From Stichopus chloronotus (taxonomy: Eukaryota; Echinodermata; Holothuroidea; Aspidochirotida; Stichopodidae): 64,000 nucleotides of DNA. Position 1 is the stretch's first letter. The number at the start of each line of letters is the position of its first letter. The stretch spans positions 6,242,203 to 6,306,202 of the forward strand of contig CM037842.1 in the NCBI GenBank assembly GCA_021234535.1, written 5' to 3'. The position numbers and the translations under genes are program-made. Positions 60,001-64,000 of this stretch are shown here, piece after piece. The notes under the pieces are model-generated. The model made no database searches, was not told the origin of the DNA, and saw only the letters and a program-made list of their open reading frames with translations.

Positions 60001-62901
60001 TGTGCGCCATTTTCAAACTAGCTGTTATGGAGTTTTCAAAGAACAAAACATCATCTACGAATGAAAAGTCTTAATTGCATCCATCATCATTACTATCATA
60101 ACTTGGAAACACACGAACATTTCCTGATAGTTTATTTAGAAATCGAGGGATATATATAGTTTGTGTTGTTGAAGATGTTTCAAAAGATATATTTGTGAAA
60201 CTTATTTATAGCCATAACTTGCTTATCCATATGAGGTAATATTCAGACATGGGATAAGTATACCTAACCAGTTGCTATGTTACCTCTTCTGTCAAATAAT
60301 ACCATACTCTTTGGGAATAGATTAATTACTGTGGAACAAAACAACAACAACAACAAAATAAAGTAGAAGGGAAATACATTCCCGCGGAATGAAAAATGAC
60401 ACATTTAAAGACTTTGTTTATAAATACAATTAAGTCAGTGATTGGCTGCTTTGACTAGCTTAGCTCAACTGAAATTTGATTATCCGCACCACATGTAGAT
60501 TGGTTTCCAAACAATACGTTCAAACGAAGACTTCTGAGGCTTTAATATAATGCATCTGCACATAGACATATGCCATATGCAAATTGATTTTGTGGCTTAT
60601 TCCGAACACATGCACTAGACTATGAAAGAAACCCATTAATTTTAATGACACTACATGTACAATCATGAAAGATATTGACACCTTACACTAGGAAGTGGTG
60701 AACAGGAACAACCTCCATTGGAAAATGTGAATGAATCCTCAATAACATAGAGTCAATGACACCTTGAAATGATTGATAATAACTATCATTATCATAACGA
60801 TGTATTCGTGTGTGTCACTCTGGTGTCACTCTGGTAAAAATCTGGCTAAATTCACTAAATGTGACAAAGTGATAATACTTGCTTCTAAGACACATTCAAT
60901 TAAAACTAATTACGTGATACATCAGCGCCATATTGTAATATTCCCTCGTTGTTAACAGACAGTTAAGATTTAAAGATAAATTAATAAAAAATAATAGCAA
61001 AAAAAAAGAAAAAAAGAACACAGTATCATTCACTTCAGCAAGCATGAAGAAAGAGAACCTTCACCACGTTAAATTAAAAACAGCTGAAATATTGCTGGTG
61101 ACGTCTTTTTAAATTTTCTGTATATTAATGCAGCATATTATTTACATCTGGTTAAAATATTAAAAACAGTTTACGATGGACCTTTTACTTCTTTGCAGTT
61201 TCAAGTTAATAAAGAGACGTTAATGAAAACCTCCTTTGTTTGTTGATCAAATTTGTATTCCGTTCTACCCGAATAAAAAAAAGTGTGCCAATGATTTTCC
61301 TTACTATGAGGATTGAAAATTTTCCTTTGAAATTCAGTATTTTCAAACAAATATTTTATTTGGTAAATTCTTCCACCAAGTATATGATTACTGTATTTCC
61401 ATTGTGTTGGTAGGTATGCACTGAGAAGCATTAGCATTGCTTGCATACCCTTGTTATGAGACATAACGTCAGTCAGTTGAATATAGTATGTTACTTGACA
61501 GTATAACTACGATATTATCCTGGCGTTGCGTGCATGAGAACTTCCATGAATTTCCATCTGCAGAACTTGTATCTAACACGCCCATGACTGTCAAAGTCCC
61601 TTACACTGAGTGAAAATTTGTCAAATTTATTACCCGTATCTAGTTACTAGCTAGATAGAAATGCTTTCAAAGTTGTAGGTCAAGTCGTATATTATCAGAA
61701 ATTAAACTCTACAGTTGTAGCTTAATTTTTTGCAGGAGGTCTTTTCCTTTGATCCCAGACTGAGGACACAGAAGTTCCCCCCCCCCCCGAGATGAAGAAG
61801 TTCCCCCCCCCGATGACTAAGCTAAATATATTAATCTGCCATTAATTTTGTGATTTGCGGTCAACGGCGCTGAGGATTTGGGACTGTGATGTTTAATTTA
61901 ATATTCAACGTCCACATCCTGTATTTGGTTTTGCCATAAAGGAGCCATAATTCAGTAATAATAATAATAATTGAAATACATTACTGAAACTCGATAGACG
62001 TAGAGATATCACTATTGTCTTTCAGAAAATAAATTTCAGTGAAGTAGGCCTAATTACTAATTATTTTGACAGTCCACAGTCATGCTGTTTTCTCATCAGT
62101 AGCGGTTCCATTAATTTTCTATTCTTGTTTGTTTTGGAACAAAGTATTATCATTGAAAGCGATGGAACCTTTCATTTTGCCAAACCTCTATACTGAACCT
62201 TTACTATCTTTCTGTTAGGATAGTGCTTTTTCAGCTATGATGATTCCGAGACGTTTCGCTGTAACTGATCAAGGTCACTGATGGGGTCAAATGTCCGGTA
62301 CATCTCTGAATCCACTATATCAAGAGCAACCCCAAATAATATAGATACTTCGATACAAACCTATGGAACTCAATCATAGAATATGTGACACTCAGTAGAT
62401 GTCATATACTATACAACCTTTCATTGATTAGCGTTTACACTACACTATTTTAGAATGAAGTTAATTTATTATTTATTTATTCAATTTAGTCTATTGTTAA
62501 CGGTTCCTTTCACTTTTTTATTATACAGTCTCCCTTTTATTATCGTCCCCCTTAAAATCGCCTCATCAAGTTATGAACAAATTTATGTCAAATGAAAAGA
62601 ATAAACGTCACATTCAAGTACTCTGTGGGAAAGAAATGACAGAAAGCAGCCAAATTGATAAATTTTAATTGTTGTAACTTGATGGATGTCTTACCTGGAA
62701 AAGAGATACAAGCCGACCTCTGTACTTTTAAATTAAAAAAAAAACCTTCTATTTTCGTTTATTGACAGACCTGGAAAACATTATTTTGTCGCCAATAAAT
62801 TTAAAATATTATTCATATCTATGTATTCCTTGAATCACTATGTTTACTACAAAAATTAAAAGACCGTTGGAATGCAGTTATATCAGTATACAGTGCTAAA
62901 A
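57004..62901. other. No supported gene
   Basis: A minus-strand 47-bp interval (58472-58426, acceptor ttgctgcag, donor gaagtaagtt) is open in one frame but too short to call. Two overlapping antisense frames of about 80 codons at 59423-59711 have no recognisable features. A duplicated gaagttccccccc block lies at 61769-61812. Confidence 0.4.
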
Positions 62902-63150
62902 TGTAATGATTTCAAAGTACACGGGTAGAATGCAATGATTTTAAAACACTGCTTGCGTATAAAGCACAACGTACTGGTAGAATGTAATACTTTTAACAAA
63001 CTTGTTGAATGTAATTATTTCGAAACACAAGATGTAATTATCTAAAAGAAAAAAAATCTCTGTGAATTTAATAATTTCAACACACTTGTAGAATGTAATA
63101 ATTTCCAAGCACAAGATAATTTGAAAACACTTGTAGAGTGCAATAATTTC
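62902..63150. repeat. Diverged minisatellite, period about 27 bp
   Basis: Around eight units resemble gtaataatttcaacacactt followed by gtagaat; spacing varies because of insertions. Confidence 0.75.
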
Positions 63151-63361
63151 CTCCAAACAATGTGACGTAAAGAGAATTATGTGCAGACGAAAAAGGGAAT
63201 CACATGATTCACCACGTGATTTCAACGTTTCATTATTACAAGTCTTTCACTGTGTAAAGTTTAAAAATCGCAGCGCAAAGTTGGATAAGCTAGATATAAA
63301 TCTCTTTTCAGGTTTCTAAATTGAACATTTGCAAACTTATATTTACTTGTCTCTACCTCAG

Positions 63362-63459
63362 GCAAATTGCTCCCATATGTTCTTCGACACCTATTGCAAG
63401 ATTCCTTACATCTCCATGCACCAGACATTCAACAGCTCCTTGGTTTGGAATGTTTACCG
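63362..63459 (+). CDS. Candidate exon near the window end
   Basis: Acceptor acttgtctctacctcag (ends 63361) has a strong pyrimidine tract, and donor tttaccggtaaca has its GT at 63460-63461. All three frames are open. The most protein-like reads KLLPYVLRHLLQDSLHLHAP then DIQQLLGLECLP, a leucine-rich helical segment. The 98-bp length means entry and exit phases differ. No family was recognised, and any gene would continue beyond 64 kb. Confidence 0.35.
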
Positions 63460-63462
63460 GTA

Positions 63463-64000
63463 ACAGCTGCTTAAATGGTGTTCTGTTTAAACACACTTAT
63501 TTGTTAGTGTTGTGTTGTTACTACATTGCTCCATGAATATGGTATAAGGCCATCGCTGTGTTGACCCTATACTATATCGAGAAGTTGAAACATCTAACTG
63601 TTGTGTTACCTTACTCCATACCTTTAAGTTACAATGGAATTGCAAAGAGTAGAGCGAAATATGACGGTTTTGACCTATAGTGAGGAATTGATTAGACTGA
63701 AGACCACTCACAGAGGAGCAACCATGTAAAATACAGCAATTATTCACAATCCCCCCCCAACCAAAAAAATATGTAATTATTTACATAATTATACTATAAT
63801 TTGCCAAAAAAAAAACATTATTTGTGAATTAGCCATTCTCAGGTCATTCTAAGTAAAGTAGTAGATAATATAGTAGAATAAATGAAACATTAGTGTGTAT
63901 GAAACTACGATTTGAAGAAATAAAAGAAATAAGTTGTTACTAGGTATGTGAATTGGATCAGTTGAGGCATCTTCACAAACACTATTAGTTTTGTTTACCA
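63463..64000. other. No further gene recognised
   Basis: Sequence downstream of the candidate exon is AT-rich with C- and A-runs, and would be intronic if the exon at 63362-63459 is real. Confidence 0.4.

Overview
The window looks like intron-rich, AT-rich animal nuclear DNA. Coding pieces are short, flanked by plausible splice sites, and separated by kilobases of non-coding sequence full of simple repeats and decayed transposons. A DIRS-type retroelement, a foldback transposon whose inverted arms are made of 20-bp tandem repeats (like the TU elements first described in sea urchins), a Jockey/CR1-like LINE, a Ty3/Gypsy remnant and small secreted PAN/Apple-like proteins together suggest a marine invertebrate. 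An echinoderm is plausible but not proven. No bacterial genes, tRNA, rRNA or CRISPR array were seen.

Layout. 0-2 kb: an intact PAN/Apple-like terminal exon on the minus strand, then a dispersed repeat. 3.8-7.5 kb: a nest of mobile elements made of a dead Ty3/Gypsy gag-pol on +, a 206-bp MITE with perfect 20-bp terminal inverted repeats, and a truncated, frameshifted DIRS element on minus. 9.4-10.9 kb: the foldback transposon, with a helical-looking 86-codon reading frame inside. 11.2-13.8 kb: candidate exons leading to a terminal exon that encodes two PAN/Apple-like domains. 19.9-20.2 kb: a decayed copy of the 1-kb exon in opposite orientation. 22.3-22.5 kb: a long (CATA)n/(TA)n microsatellite. 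24.6-29.0 kb: the best gene model, four + strand exons (signal peptide, two-cysteine segment, linker, PAN domain) joined by phase-1 introns into a continuous 193-codon frame. 29.9-30.9 kb: a LINE reverse-transcriptase remnant. 31-53 kb: almost no coding sequence, with three isolated exon candidates (one a transmembrane-like exon broken by TGA). 53.4-53.7 kb: a minus-strand exon with splice sites, a signal peptide, an internal repeat and an amidation/dibasic site, which looks like a secreted peptide precursor. 54-64 kb: minisatellites and one possible exon at 63.4 kb.

How it fits together. The main theme is a small cluster of secreted PAN/Apple-like proteins: three apparently intact terminal exons and one decayed copy, spread over 28 kb on both strands. 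It appears to have grown by duplication and inversion in transposon-rich DNA. The family shares a six-cysteine pattern with an ESCR...C core and a GxCxLND segment. The biological role of these proteins cannot be read from sequence alone.
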